DNA of 64,000 nt, taken from Paraburkholderia graminis C4D1M. GTDB lineage: Bacteria > Pseudomonadota > Gammaproteobacteria > Burkholderiales > Burkholderiaceae. The position numbers and the translations under genes are program-made. Location of the stretch: positions 62,001 to 126,000 of the forward strand of contig NZ_ABLD01000002.1 in assembly GCF_000172415.1 (NCBI RefSeq), read 5' to 3'. A model generated the notes under the pieces. The model was not told the DNA's origin. It ran no database searches and was given only the letters and a program-made list of their open reading frames with translations. Positions 25,711 through 34,291 of this stretch are shown in pieces (position 1 is the first letter of the stretch; the number at the start of each line of letters is the position of its first letter).

Positions 25711-26337
25711 ATGGCGCGACCCCGCGGATTCGACGAGCAAGAGGTGCTCGAAGCAGCAAGCGCAACGTTCTGGCTGAAAGGCTACGAGGCGACGTCCACG
25801 CGCGATCTCGTCAAATGCACGGGTCTCACGCAGCCGAGCCTTTACAACGCCTTTGGCGACAAACGCGGGCTGTATCTGCGCGCGCTGGAGCACTACCTGG
25901 ATCATTCGCTGCGCGAGCGCATCAAGCGCTTCGAGAGCACCATGCCGCCTGCCGAGGCCATTACCGGTTTCTTCGAGGAAACCATCGAGCGGTCGGTGTC
26001 CGATCCGCACAAGCGCGGCTGCATGCTGGTTAATTCGGCGCTCGAAATTTCATCGGAGGACGAAGCATTTCGTCAGCTCGTCGCAACCGAAATCGCCGAG
26101 ATCCGCGAGTTCTTTTATCGCTGCCTGGTCGCGGCGCAAAAGAGCGGCGCGATTGCCAAAACCGTTTCCGCCGACGAAACCGCCACTCATCTACTCGCCA
26201 CCGTGCTAGGCATGCGTGTGCTGGCACGCGTCGATCCGCAGCGTGCGGTGCTGACGAGCGCGGTTGCCGGCGCACTGAAGCTGCTCGGCTTGCCGGCGCT
26301 GCCGGCCAAACACGGCGCGTCAAAGACACGCGTCTAA
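25711..26337 (+). CDS. TetR-family transcriptional regulator
   Basis: A 208-residue repressor with an N-terminal HTH (STRDLVKCTGLTQPSLYNAFG, with the next residues DKRGLY). The start MARPRGFD is typical for the AcrR-like group that controls efflux or detoxification. The ligand-binding half carries C-M-L-V-N-S-A-L-E, common to TetR proteins of this subgroup. A purine-rich AAAGGA site precedes the ATG. The MFS gene follows 76 bases downstream on the same strand and is a likely target. A palindrome upstream is the likely operator. Confidence 0.9.
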   Translation: MARPRGFDEQEVLEAASATFWLKGYEATSTRDLVKCTGLTQPSLYNAFGDKRGLYLRALEHYLDHSLRERIKRFESTMPPAEAITGFFEETIERSVSDPHKRGCMLVNSALEISSEDEAFRQLVATEIAEIREFFYRCLVAAQKSGAIAKTVSADETATHLLATVLGMRVLARVDPQRAVLTSAVAGALKLLGLPALPAKHGASKTRV

Positions 26338-26413
26338 CCTAACGAGCGATCCCTTCGCACTTTCACCGACATCCGGCGCGGCGTCATGCACGTTGGCCGG
26401 TAAAGGAACCGTC

Positions 26414-27643
26414 ATGTCCACAGCGCCCTCCTTGTCCTCGTCGAGCTCGACATCGCTCGACGCCCGCGCGCTCTTTGCCACTTTCGCCGGGCTTTCCGGC
26501 AGTCTCGTTGCCATCGGCCTCGCGCGCTTTGCGTACACGCCGCTGATTCCGTCTCTGATCCAGGCGCACTGGTTCACGTCGTCGCAAGCAGTCACATTGG
26601 GCGCCGCGAATTTCGCGGGCTATCTGATCGGCGCGCTGATCGGCCGTCCGCTTGCGTCCGCGTTATCGAACCGGACCGCGTTGCGCATGCTGATGGCCGT
26701 GGTGACCGCGGCGTTCTTCGCGTGTGCGTATCCGCTGTCGATAAGCTGGTTCTTCGTGTGGCGTTTGCTGTCGGGGATCTCCGGCGGCGCGATCATGGTT
26801 TTGGTGGCGACCTCGATTCTTCCGCATATTCCCGCAGCGCGCCGTGGCTTTGTCAGCGGCATGATCTTTCTCGGACTCGGGCTCGGCATTGCTGCGTCAG
26901 GCACGCTGATTCCCGAGCTGTTGCACTTCGGCCTGCAAACCACATGGCTCGGGCTCGGCGCTGTTGCACTCGTATTGACAGTAGTGAGCTCGTTCGGCTG
27001 GCCGTCGACGAATCCGCCTGCTGCCGCCGCGGCGCCCGCTCATCATCATGGCGCGCAAACCAGCACGCTCGCGCTTCGCGTGCTGTACGCGCAATACGCC
27101 GCGAACGCACTCGGACTCGTGCCGGCGATGATTTTTCTCGTCGATTACGTGGCGCGCGGTCTAGGCCGAGGCGCGGCAATCGGCGCGAACTATTGGGTGT
27201 TGTACGGGCTCGCCGCCATCGCGGGGCCGCTGATCGCGGGCAACGTTGCGCATCGTATCGGTTACGGCAAGGCTTATCGCGTGGCTTTGTTGCTGCAGGC
27301 AGTGGCCGTCGCGATGATCGCGCTTTCCGGCAATGCGTGGGTGCTGGCACTGTCGACCGTTATTCTCGGAGTCTTCACGCCCGGCATCGTGCCGCTCGCG
27401 CTCGGTCGCATTCATGAACTCGTGCCGCACGATCACACGGAACAGCGCGCCTCATGGAGCCGCGCGACGACAGCGTTCGCTCTCTTCCAGGCGCTCGGCG
27501 GGTATGGCTACTCGTATCTGTTCTCGCATTCACACAACAACTATGCGTTGATCTTCATGTGTGGCGCCGCGGCGCTTGGCGTCGCGTTCATCGCTGATCT
27601 GATTGTTTCGCGCATCAGAACCGCGGGTTCTTTAGCGGCGTGA
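26414..27643 (+). CDS. MFS transporter, YbfB/YjiJ-like
   Basis: A 409-residue membrane protein with about 12 hydrophobic segments. Its opening GLSGSLVAIGLARFAYTPL is typical of the YbfB/YjiJ group (GxxRFxYT/GP pattern). Members are predicted drug or metabolite exporters without firm substrates. A His-rich loop (APAHHHGA) lies in the central cytoplasmic region. The ATG at 26414 follows AAAGGAACC; a TTG further upstream also keeps the frame open. It follows a TetR gene and probably forms a small efflux module with it. Confidence 0.88.
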   Translation: MSTAPSLSSSSSTSLDARALFATFAGLSGSLVAIGLARFAYTPLIPSLIQAHWFTSSQAVTLGAANFAGYLIGALIGRPLASALSNRTALRMLMAVVTAAFFACAYPLSISWFFVWRLLSGISGGAIMVLVATSILPHIPAARRGFVSGMIFLGLGLGIAASGTLIPELLHFGLQTTWLGLGAVALVLTVVSSFGWPSTNPPAAAAAPAHHHGAQTSTLALRVLYAQYAANALGLVPAMIFLVDYVARGLGRGAAIGANYWVLYGLAAIAGPLIAGNVAHRIGYGKAYRVALLLQAVAVAMIALSGNAWVLALSTVILGVFTPGIVPLALGRIHELVPHDHTEQRASWSRATTAFALFQALGGYGYSYLFSHSHNNYALIFMCGAAALGVAFIADLIVSRIRTAGSLAA

Positions 27644-27786
27644 CACTGCGTATGTTCCGCGTTGGGCACATGCCTTGCTCCTCAAAGGTGACGATGCTGT
27701 CCGGTCCGTCTTCTCTTTGCGCGCTCACTATGTAAGTGCGCAAAGCCGCGGACAGGAGAGCTTCATCAACCAAGCGGAGGTCATAC

Positions 27787-27942
27787 ATGTTGGGAACTAT
27801 TCTTCTGGTTGTGCTGATTCTTCTTCTCCTTGGCGCGTTGCCGACCTGGCCGCATAGCCGTTCGTGGGGCTATGGGCCAACGGGTGGTCTTGGCGTCGTG
27901 CTGATCGTCGTGATCGTGCTGCTTGTCGCCGGCGTGATATAG
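27787..27942 (+). CDS. DUF3309-type small membrane protein
   Basis: A 51-residue protein of two hydrophobic helices around a central motif, L-P-T-W-P-H-S-R-S-W-G-Y-G-P-T-G-G, characteristic of DUF3309. A GGAGG site lies before the ATG. The family is widespread in proteobacteria, often in general stress settings, and has no assigned function that I know of. It is monocistronic: a long hairpin follows before the SDR gene. Confidence 0.85.
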   Translation: MLGTILLVVLILLLLGALPTWPHSRSWGYGPTGGLGVVLIVVIVLLVAGVI

Positions 27943-27986
27943 CGATTGCGGTGACACGTTCACATCAGTAAGTCAAACGCAGGCCC

Positions 27987-28032
27987 GGCCGCCGGATTGC
28001 GATGCAGTGAACTGCTCGCAGATCCGGCGGCC
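27987..28032 (+). other. Long near-perfect hairpin between DUF3309 and SDR genes
   Basis: GGCCGCCGGAT pairs with ATCCGGCGGCC (11 bp). Inside, TGCGA pairs with TCGCA and CAGT with ACTG, leaving single-base bulges and a tiny loop. The total is about 20 base pairs in 46 bases. No T-run follows, so it may be a Rho-independent-like barrier, an mRNA stabiliser or a structured leader of the SDR gene 50 bases further on. Confidence 0.65.
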
Positions 28033-28083
28033 TCGCTACATCTGAAGCTAGACGAATGCGCTTTTCAGCGCCGAGGAATTGCG

Positions 28084-28884
28084 ATGGAAAAGTTACTCGC
28101 CAATCAGTTTGCTTTGGTCACGGGCGCGAGCTCAGGCATTGGCTATGGCGTTGCGCGAGCGCTTGCGGATGCGGGCGCGTCGGTCGCGCTGAACTATCAC
28201 TCGCATGCGGAATCGGCGGAGAAGCTCGCTGACGAGATCAACCAGTCGGGTGGCACCGCGTTCCCAGTTAAAGCCGACGTATCGAATCCGGCCGATGTCG
28301 ATGCAATGTTCGACGCGTGCCGCGCGCGCTTCGGCACACTGGACATCGTCGTCGCGAATTCGGGTTTGCAGAGGGACAGCGCTATTGCCGATATGTCGAT
28401 GGAAGAATGGCAAACAGTGCTGGGCACCAATTTGACGGGACAGTTTCTCACTGCGCAAGCCGCTGTCAAAGAGTTCCGGCGACGCGGGCCGACATCCGCA
28501 TCCAAAGCACTCGGCAAGATCATTTGCATGAGCTCGGTGCACGAAGTCATTCCGTGGGCCGGGCATGTGAACTACGCCGCGTCGAAAGGCGGGATTCAGA
28601 TGTTCATGAAATCGCTCGCACAGGAAGTCGCGCCCGAGCGCATTCGCGTCAACTCGATTGCGCCCGGCGCGATTCGCACGAAGATCAATCGCGACGCGTG
28701 GGAGACTCACACGGCAGAGCAAAAGCTACTGCAATTGATTCCTTATGGCCGCGTGGGTGAAGTCGAAGACATCGGCAAGGCGGCCGTGTGGCTCGCATCG
28801 GATGAAAGCGACTACGTTGTGGGCACAACCTTATTTGTCGACGGCGGCATGACGCTCTATCCTGGGTTCATCGACAACGGCTAG
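28084..28884 (+). CDS. SDR-family oxidoreductase, glucose 1-dehydrogenase-like
   Basis: A 266-residue short-chain dehydrogenase. The NAD(P) fold motif TGASSGIG lies near the N-terminus. It is followed by D-V-S, V-A-N-S-G (for NNAG), the catalytic S-S-V-H with Y-A-A-S-K, and the SDR turn I-A-P-G-A-I-R-T. It ends L-F-V-D-G-G-M-T-L-Y-P, very close to bacterial glucose 1-dehydrogenases, so sugar or polyol oxidation is the best guess. The ATG at 28084 follows GAGGAA; the frame is open upstream. It stands alone among small stress-type membrane protein genes. Confidence 0.88.
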   Translation: MEKLLANQFALVTGASSGIGYGVARALADAGASVALNYHSHAESAEKLADEINQSGGTAFPVKADVSNPADVDAMFDACRARFGTLDIVVANSGLQRDSAIADMSMEEWQTVLGTNLTGQFLTAQAAVKEFRRRGPTSASKALGKIICMSSVHEVIPWAGHVNYAASKGGIQMFMKSLAQEVAPERIRVNSIAPGAIRTKINRDAWETHTAEQKLLQLIPYGRVGEVEDIGKAAVWLASDESDYVVGTTLFVDGGMTLYPGFIDNG

Positions 28885-28993
28885 ACGGTGATGCGGCTTT
28901 GACAGACTGATCACACGAATATCGCGGACACCTCAGGCACGGCCCATGCTGAATGCTCTCCGTATTCCAACTCGATACGAAAGGAGATACATC

Positions 28994-29068
28994 ATGCCTT
29001 ACCTACTCGGCTGGCTTCTCGGTGTTCCGGTGATCGTGCTGGTCATTCTGTACCTCATCTTCCATTGA
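28994..29068 (+). CDS. Very small membrane protein (24 residues)
   Basis: An ATG behind AAAGGAG opens a 24-codon frame: MPYLLGWLLGVPVIVLVILY followed by LIFH and TGA. It is one continuous hydrophobic helix. A perfect hairpin terminator follows 21 bases later, which supports a real short gene. Single-helix proteins starting MPYxLGWLLG occur in many proteobacteria, to my knowledge without a known function. Confidence 0.75.
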   Translation: MPYLLGWLLGVPVIVLVILYLIFH

Positions 29069-29415
29069 TCATTCGAAACACGCTCCGTGGCGCGGCCCTT
29101 CTGTGGCCGCGCGTCTCTTTCACGTAATGCCATACATGCGTTCGGGCCCGAGCGGGCGTTCGTTGCGACGGGGTAGCGCCGCGGTTTCCGCTCAGGCTGC
29201 TTCGGTAAAAGCAGCGTCATACCGATAGCGGCTTGTGGCCGCGCGTGGACGCCATAAGATCGGCGATCCGGACGGTTCTCCGGGCGCGAATGCACCCTAA
29301 AAATATACCGGGACGCTCGCTGGATAGGCTTCCTAAAGCGGTGCGCCACGCGGCGACTAACGGAACGTTCTTCCGATAGAATCACGTCTGAACGAACAAT
29401 CTTCCGAGTCAGCCC
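29069..29415. other. Intergenic region before the Lrp-type gene
   Basis: About 350 bases hold the terminator of the 24-residue gene and the promoter region of the Lrp-type regulator. I see no other gene. The 100 bases before 29416 contain GAACGTTC and GAACAATC-like elements that could be autoregulatory Lrp sites, but this is weak. Confidence 0.4.
29090..29112 (+). terminator. Hairpin terminator after the 24-residue gene
   Basis: GCGCGGCC and its exact inverse GGCCGCGC enclose a seven-base loop. The stem is followed by GTCTCTTT, a short T-rich tail. It lies 21 bases after the small gene's stop codon. Confidence 0.65.
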
Positions 29416-29889
29416 ATGAACACCCGGACCCGCGAGCTGGACAATCAGGACCGCAGAATCCTCCGCGCATTGCAAAAGAACGCACGCGTGAGCAATGCGG
29501 AACTCGCCGAACTCGTCGGCATGTCGACCACGGCATGCTGGAACCGCACACGCCAACTCGAAACCGAAGGCTACATTCGCGGCTACGTTGCGCTGCTCGA
29601 TCAGCAGAAGCTCGGCTTGGCGGATATCGTTCTGCTTGAAGTCACGCTCGATCGTCATGACGACGATGCGCTCGCGCGTTTCGGCGCCGAACTCGCGACA
29701 CTCACCGAAGTACTCGAGGCGTATCTCGTCTCCGGCGATTACGACTATCTGGTCAAGGTGGCTGTGGACGGCACGGCGGGTTATGAGCGCTTCCTGCGCG
29801 AGAAGCTGTACAAGATCGCCGGCATTCGTCATAGCCGCTCGATGTTCGCGCTGCGCTGCATGAAGAGCATTCCGTCTGTGCAGGTTTAA
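29416..29889 (+). CDS. Lrp/AsnC-family transcriptional regulator
   Basis: A 157-residue regulator with the Lrp architecture: an N-terminal HTH (LDNQDRRILRALQKNARVSN, then ELAELVGMSTTACWNR) and a C-terminal RAM ligand-binding domain (about 70-150; V-S-G-D-Y-D-Y-L-V-K-V). Such proteins usually sense an amino acid and control its metabolism or export. The start MNTRTRELDNQD matches family N-termini. No amino acid gene lies directly beside it, so the target is unclear. Confidence 0.9.
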   Translation: MNTRTRELDNQDRRILRALQKNARVSNAELAELVGMSTTACWNRTRQLETEGYIRGYVALLDQQKLGLADIVLLEVTLDRHDDDALARFGAELATLTEVLEAYLVSGDYDYLVKVAVDGTAGYERFLREKLYKIAGIRHSRSMFALRCMKSIPSVQV

Positions 29890-30013
29890 TGCGCGCTGAG
29901 GAGTCGTTGCGAGCGCTTCCTGCCGTTGCCCGGAGGCGCCGGTCGGGGCTGACCGTTAGTTGCGTCATGGGCGCAATAACAAGCGCTGCAAAAAGAGCCC
30001 AACAGTGGGTTTG

Positions 30014-30715
30014 CTATGAAGCAAGCGGCGTCAAAGACCACGCAACACACGCCGCGTAGCCGCGCGGCGCGGCTATCCATTGCGCGGCGATCGCACGCAT
30101 ATCATCGGGAATCGGGCCGCGCAGCGTCACGCGCTGGCCTTCGCGCGGCAGCACGCTCAAATGCTGCAACCCGCGCGCAATGCCCACGCCTGTCGTTTTG
30201 ACGAGCGCTTCCTTGGCGGTCCATGCATCGTAGAACGCGGCCATTTGCGCGGAACGATCAAGGCGCTCGATCCACGCCGCCTCGTGCGGATCAAGCGTCA
30301 ACGTGACGATGGAGCGCCAATCGAACGTATCGCTGCACTGCTCTATATCGACACCCACGCGCCGCGCCGACGACATCGCGATCAAGCCACACGCGCCCGC
30401 GTGCGACACGTTGAAGTCGAATGCCGTCGAATCTGCGAGACGCGGCCGCCCGTTTGCATCGACCGTAAAGCGCAGAGCGTGCGCATCGGCGTCAATACGT
30501 TCTGCAAGCAACTCGCGCAACGCAGCGCGCGTTGTGGCGAAGCGCAGCGCGTCTTCGGCGCGGCGGAAGCTGCGTGCTCGCGCGCGCTCGTCGTCGGAAA
30601 GCGATGCAAAGGACGCGGCGTCGAGCGACGTGTCGAATGACAGATCGACACGCCACAACGACAGGTCATGCGGGCCTTCATGCTGCAGCGGAACGGGGGC
30701 GATAAGGGCGGACAT
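30014..30715 (-). CDS. 4'-phosphopantetheinyl transferase, Sfp type
   Basis: A 233-residue Sfp-like enzyme that moves phosphopantetheine from CoA to carrier-protein serines. The signature motifs are G-V-D-I-E (magnesium binding) near residue 120 and W-T-A-K-E-A-L-V-K near 165. F-N-V-S-H-A, also typical, precedes them. The length fits the Sfp/EntD group rather than the short AcpS group. No NRPS or PKS gene is in this window, so its partners must be elsewhere on the genome. It is followed 69 bases away by the MFS gene of the catabolic operon on the same strand, but a functional link is not evident. Confidence 0.9.
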   Translation of the reverse strand: MSALIAPVPLQHEGPHDLSLWRVDLSFDTSLDAASFASLSDDERARARSFRRAEDALRFATTRAALRELLAERIDADAHALRFTVDANGRPRLADSTAFDFNVSHAGACGLIAMSSARRVGVDIEQCSDTFDWRSIVTLTLDPHEAAWIERLDRSAQMAAFYDAWTAKEALVKTTGVGIARGLQHLSVLPREGQRVTLRGPIPDDMRAIAAQWIAAPRGYAACVAWSLTPLAS

Positions 30716-30784
30716 CGCAAGAGTCGAGGCGCAATGGAATTACCGCGACTCTACACGATGGTCCTTTTATAAAGCACCGCGCCG

Positions 30785-32125
30785 TTAAACCCGCCTGGTT
30801 TCCTTCGGCACGCCGAGCAGCAATGCAATCCCGCTTGTGAACAGCAACACGGTCAGCAGATAAAGCGCGTTGTCCATGCTGCCGGTATGCGTCTTGATCT
30901 GCCCGATCACCCACGGGCTCACAATGCCGCTCGTAATGCCGATGCTGCTGATCAGCGCAATGCCGCCCGCCGCCGCGGTGCCCGACAGATAGCTCGCCGG
31001 CACCGTCCAGAAGATCGGCAACGCGGCGAAAATGAGCACGGCGGCGAGCGAGAGAATCGCGAGCATCGCAGGAAAACTGCTTAAATGCAGGGTCAAAAGC
31101 GAAAGCGCGATGCCGCCGCCGATCGTGCATACCGCGAAGTGCCGGCGCCGTTCTCCGCGCCGATCGGAATGGCGAGCAATCAGAATCAGCCCGACCGCGC
31201 CGACTGCATTCGGAATGACGCTGTACAGACTGATTGCGAGAACATCGCGAATGCCGAAGTCGCGGATCATCAACGGCATCCAGAAATTGAGCGTCAACGA
31301 TGCGCACGTCAGCGAGAAATAGATGAACGCGAACAGATAGACGCGCGGATTACGCAGCGCCTGCGTGAACGAGCGCGATGAATGCGATGCGTGCGACGGC
31401 TGCGATAAAGCCGCGCGGTCCTCGTCGCGTTGCGCGATCAATTGCGCTTTCTCATTAGCGGTGAGCCATTGCGCGTGCTGCGGACCGTCGACGAGATAAA
31501 CCGCGGCGATGAGACCGAGGATAAGCGCGGGCGCCCCTTCGATGATGAACATCCACTGCCAGCCGAACAGGCCGAGCACGCCGCCCATATCGCGCATGAT
31601 CCAGCCGGACACGAGCCCGCCGAGCACGCCCGCGACTGCCACGCCGGCGAAAAATATCGACAGCACCGCCGCACGCCGCCGCGCCGGATACCAGTACGTC
31701 AGATACAGCACGATGCCGGGAAAGAAGCCCGCCTCGAACACGCCGAGCATGAAGCGAAGCACATAGAAATGCGCGGGCGTCGACACCATCATCATGCCGA
31801 CCGACGCCACGCCCCACAGCAACATGATTCGCGTGAACGTGCGGCGCGCGCCGAACTTCGCAAGCAGCAGGTTGCTTGGCACTTCGCACAGTACATAGCC
31901 GATGTAAAACACAGCGGCGCCGAGTCCGTACATTGCGTCGCTGAACCCGAGGTCGTGCTTCATCTGCAACTGCGCGAAGCCGATGTTGATGCGGTCCAGA
32001 AACGACACGACGTAGCAAAGAAACAAAAATGGAATGATGCGCAGCGATACCTTGCGGTATAGCAGATCGTCGTGCGCAGCGGCGCTTGAACCAGGCTCGA
32101 GCGCTGGCGAGAGGGACTGACTCAT
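30785..32125 (-). CDS. MFS transporter, anion:cation symporter family
   Basis: A 446-residue transporter with about 12 membrane segments and the ACS-family opening F-L-C-Y-V-V-S-F-L-D-R-I-N-I-G-F-A. The family imports organic anions such as phthalate, tartrate, hydroxyphenylacetate or nicotinate with protons. It is the last gene of a four-gene operon (MBL hydrolase, FAD monooxygenase, DUF2783, MFS), so the substrate is probably the aromatic acid or related compound degraded by those enzymes. The start MSQSLSPAL is a reasonable choice with a purine-rich GGAGATAACCG site. Confidence 0.9.
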   Translation of the reverse strand: MSQSLSPALEPGSSAAAHDDLLYRKVSLRIIPFLFLCYVVSFLDRINIGFAQLQMKHDLGFSDAMYGLGAAVFYIGYVLCEVPSNLLLAKFGARRTFTRIMLLWGVASVGMMMVSTPAHFYVLRFMLGVFEAGFFPGIVLYLTYWYPARRRAAVLSIFFAGVAVAGVLGGLVSGWIMRDMGGVLGLFGWQWMFIIEGAPALILGLIAAVYLVDGPQHAQWLTANEKAQLIAQRDEDRAALSQPSHASHSSRSFTQALRNPRVYLFAFIYFSLTCASLTLNFWMPLMIRDFGIRDVLAISLYSVIPNAVGAVGLILIARHSDRRGERRRHFAVCTIGGGIALSLLTLHLSSFPAMLAILSLAAVLIFAALPIFWTVPASYLSGTAAAGGIALISSIGITSGIVSPWVIGQIKTHTGSMDNALYLLTVLLFTSGIALLLGVPKETRRV

Positions 32126-32227
32126 CGGTTATCTCCAGACATGAGGCGTGATGGGTCCAACGGACCCGTGGGTCCGGCGTCTTGATGCGCCGCGTTGTGG
32201 TTGTCGCTGAGGTGCGCGTGCGGCGGC

Positions 32228-32464
32228 TCAGGCCGCCAGCGGATGAACTTCGCCGCCTTCCGGCGACACGTCCGCCACGCCTTCGCGCGCGTGCCGGATT
32301 GCTTCGAGCAGCGTCGCGTGATCGCCGATATGGTTCGCGAGCAGCAGAATGAGTTGCGCATTCGCCGACTGACTGCGCGCATCGTCGAGGCCGCGATGCA
32401 TGTCGATCAACGCCTCGTAAAAGTCATCGGGACGCGCGAGATTCGGTTGCGTGATCAGTGCCAT
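32228..32464 (-). CDS. DUF2783 small protein
   Basis: A 78-residue protein matching DUF2783 (PDDFYEALIDMHRGLD and S-A-N-A-Q-L-I-L-L-L-A-N-H-I-G-D). Members are commonly found beside FAD-dependent aromatic hydroxylases of the MhpA type, exactly the arrangement here. This suggests a helper role, but the activity is unknown. The ATG at 32464 follows GGAGA; an upstream open frame to 32593 overlaps the monooxygenase end and is less likely. Confidence 0.85.
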   Translation of the reverse strand: MALITQPNLARPDDFYEALIDMHRGLDDARSQSANAQLILLLANHIGDHATLLEAIRHAREGVADVSPEGGEVHPLAA

Positions 32465-32511
32465 GATGTGTCTCCGGATTCTATTTTTTGCTGCGAACGC
32501 GGGGCGTTCTT

Positions 32512-34221
32512 TCAGGCCGTGCCTTGCACGCATAACGCGCGCTTTAACGCATGCTCGACAGCAAGCGGTTCGAGTTGCCGCCAGCGCGCGCACACATGCT
32601 GGTCCGGGCGGATCAGATAGAACGTGCCGGGTCGCGCGTCGTAGCGCGCACTCGCGAGACCCTCGGTGTCGCGCAGAATCTTTGCATCTGCGATTGCTGC
32701 CGGCGGCGTTTCGCTGCGCGCGATCACCACGAGCTTCAACGGAATAGTGCTTGTACGAAGCGCTTTCAGCGCAGTTTCGGCTGCGGCGTCGATGCCTTCA
32801 TCGCCGGAAAAAAGCACGCCTGTGAATTGCTGACCGAGATGCTGAAGCAGCCACGCCGATTCGCCGGCCGCCTGCACGGGTGCATCGACACACGAGGCGC
32901 CCGGCACCATGAGGCCCTCGAAGCTGTCGCTATCCGGCGTATTCAGCGGCGAATCGCTCAACACCGCCGGCACCGACAGCCGACCGCTATTCGTCAGTTG
33001 CCGCGCAAACGGATGGTGACGCGCGAGCTTCAGCACGGCATCGCGAAACACGCGGCTAACCGGGCTCTTCGGCGTGATGAAGTCAGTAGAACGCGTGGAG
33101 TTGCGGATGTTTTCGTCGGCGGCAAACTCGCGCTCGCTGGCATAGGTGTCGAGCAACGCATCCGATGCGTTGCCTTCCAGGACCATTGCCAGTTTCCATG
33201 CGAGGTTCTCCGCATCCTGCACGCCGCTGTTCGCACCGCGCGCGCCGAATGGCGATACGCCATGCGCGGAATCGCCCGCGAACAGCACGTTGCCGTGCCG
33301 GAAGCGTTCCATGCGCAAACACGAAAACGTATAGACGCTGACCCATTCCAGTTCGAACTTTGCATCCGGTCCGAGCAAGGCACGCACACGCGGAATCACG
33401 CGCTCGGGCGTTTTCTCGAGTACCGGATCGGCGTCCCATCCAAGCTGAAAGTCGATTCGCCACACGTTATCCGGCTGACGATGCAGCAACACCGATTGAT
33501 TCGGATGGAATGGCGGATCGAACCAGAACCAGCGCTCGGTCGGAAAGTCCGCTTCCATCTTCACGTCGGCGATCAGGAAGCGGTCCTTGAACGTAACGCC
33601 TTTACTATCGAGTCCCATCAGATTGCGGATCGGACTGCGCGAACCGTCGGCGGCGACCACATACCGGCCACGCAACGCATATTGCCCGTCGGGCGTTTCC
33701 ACCGTCAGCGTCACCGACGCGTCGCGCGCGCCTGGCGTTCCGCACTGCTCGATACCGACCACCTTGCTTTTCCAGCGAATCTCGATGTTTGGCATTTGCT
33801 GCGCGCGTTCGAGCAGAAAGCCTTCGACGTAGTACTGCTGCAAATTGATAAACGCCGGACGATGATGACCTGCTTCGGGCTGCAAATTGAACGAGTAGAC
33901 GAGCTCATCCTTGAGGAACACTTTGCCGACATTCCAGCTAATGCCCTTGTCCACCATCCGCTGGCCGCATCCGAGGCGATCGAAAATATCGAGTGAGCGC
34001 TTCGAGAAGCAGATCGCGCGCGAACCCGTGGACAACGAACAGTCGTCGTCCACGAGTACGACGGGCACGCCCTGCTGCGCGATGTCGATTGCGGTGGCGA
34101 GACCCACCGGCCCCGCACCGACCACGATCACCGGATAGACCGTCTGTTCCCCGCCGTGGCGCGCGTCCTGTTCGCGGCACGGCTGATATTCGAACGACAG
34201 CGTCTGGTAGTTGATGCTCAT
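32512..34221 (-). CDS. FAD-dependent monooxygenase, MhpA-like
   Basis: A 569-residue group A flavoprotein hydroxylase. The FAD motifs are V-G-A-G-P-V-G-L near residue 34, the middle D-G motif (VVAADGSRSPIRNLMG) and the G-D motif L-F-A-G-D-S-A-H-G-V-S-P-F-G-A-R-G. A C-terminal thioredoxin-like domain of about 150 residues fits phenol- and hydroxyphenylpropionate-hydroxylase relatives. It would hydroxylate a phenolic ring with NAD(P)H and oxygen. The operon with an MBL hydrolase, DUF2783 and an ACS transporter supports catabolism of an aromatic acid. No ring-cleavage dioxygenase lies nearby, so the pathway is not complete in this window. Confidence 0.87.
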   Translation of the reverse strand: MSINYQTLSFEYQPCREQDARHGGEQTVYPVIVVGAGPVGLATAIDIAQQGVPVVLVDDDCSLSTGSRAICFSKRSLDIFDRLGCGQRMVDKGISWNVGKVFLKDELVYSFNLQPEAGHHRPAFINLQQYYVEGFLLERAQQMPNIEIRWKSKVVGIEQCGTPGARDASVTLTVETPDGQYALRGRYVVAADGSRSPIRNLMGLDSKGVTFKDRFLIADVKMEADFPTERWFWFDPPFHPNQSVLLHRQPDNVWRIDFQLGWDADPVLEKTPERVIPRVRALLGPDAKFELEWVSVYTFSCLRMERFRHGNVLFAGDSAHGVSPFGARGANSGVQDAENLAWKLAMVLEGNASDALLDTYASEREFAADENIRNSTRSTDFITPKSPVSRVFRDAVLKLARHHPFARQLTNSGRLSVPAVLSDSPLNTPDSDSFEGLMVPGASCVDAPVQAAGESAWLLQHLGQQFTGVLFSGDEGIDAAAETALKALRTSTIPLKLVVIARSETPPAAIADAKILRDTEGLASARYDARPGTFYLIRPDQHVCARWRQLEPLAVEHALKRALCVQGTA

Positions 34222-34291
34222 GTTGTGTCTCCGTCCTGCTCCGCTTTGCTTTGCTTTGCTGCGCTTGCCTGTTCTTTTGTATGCGATGCCG

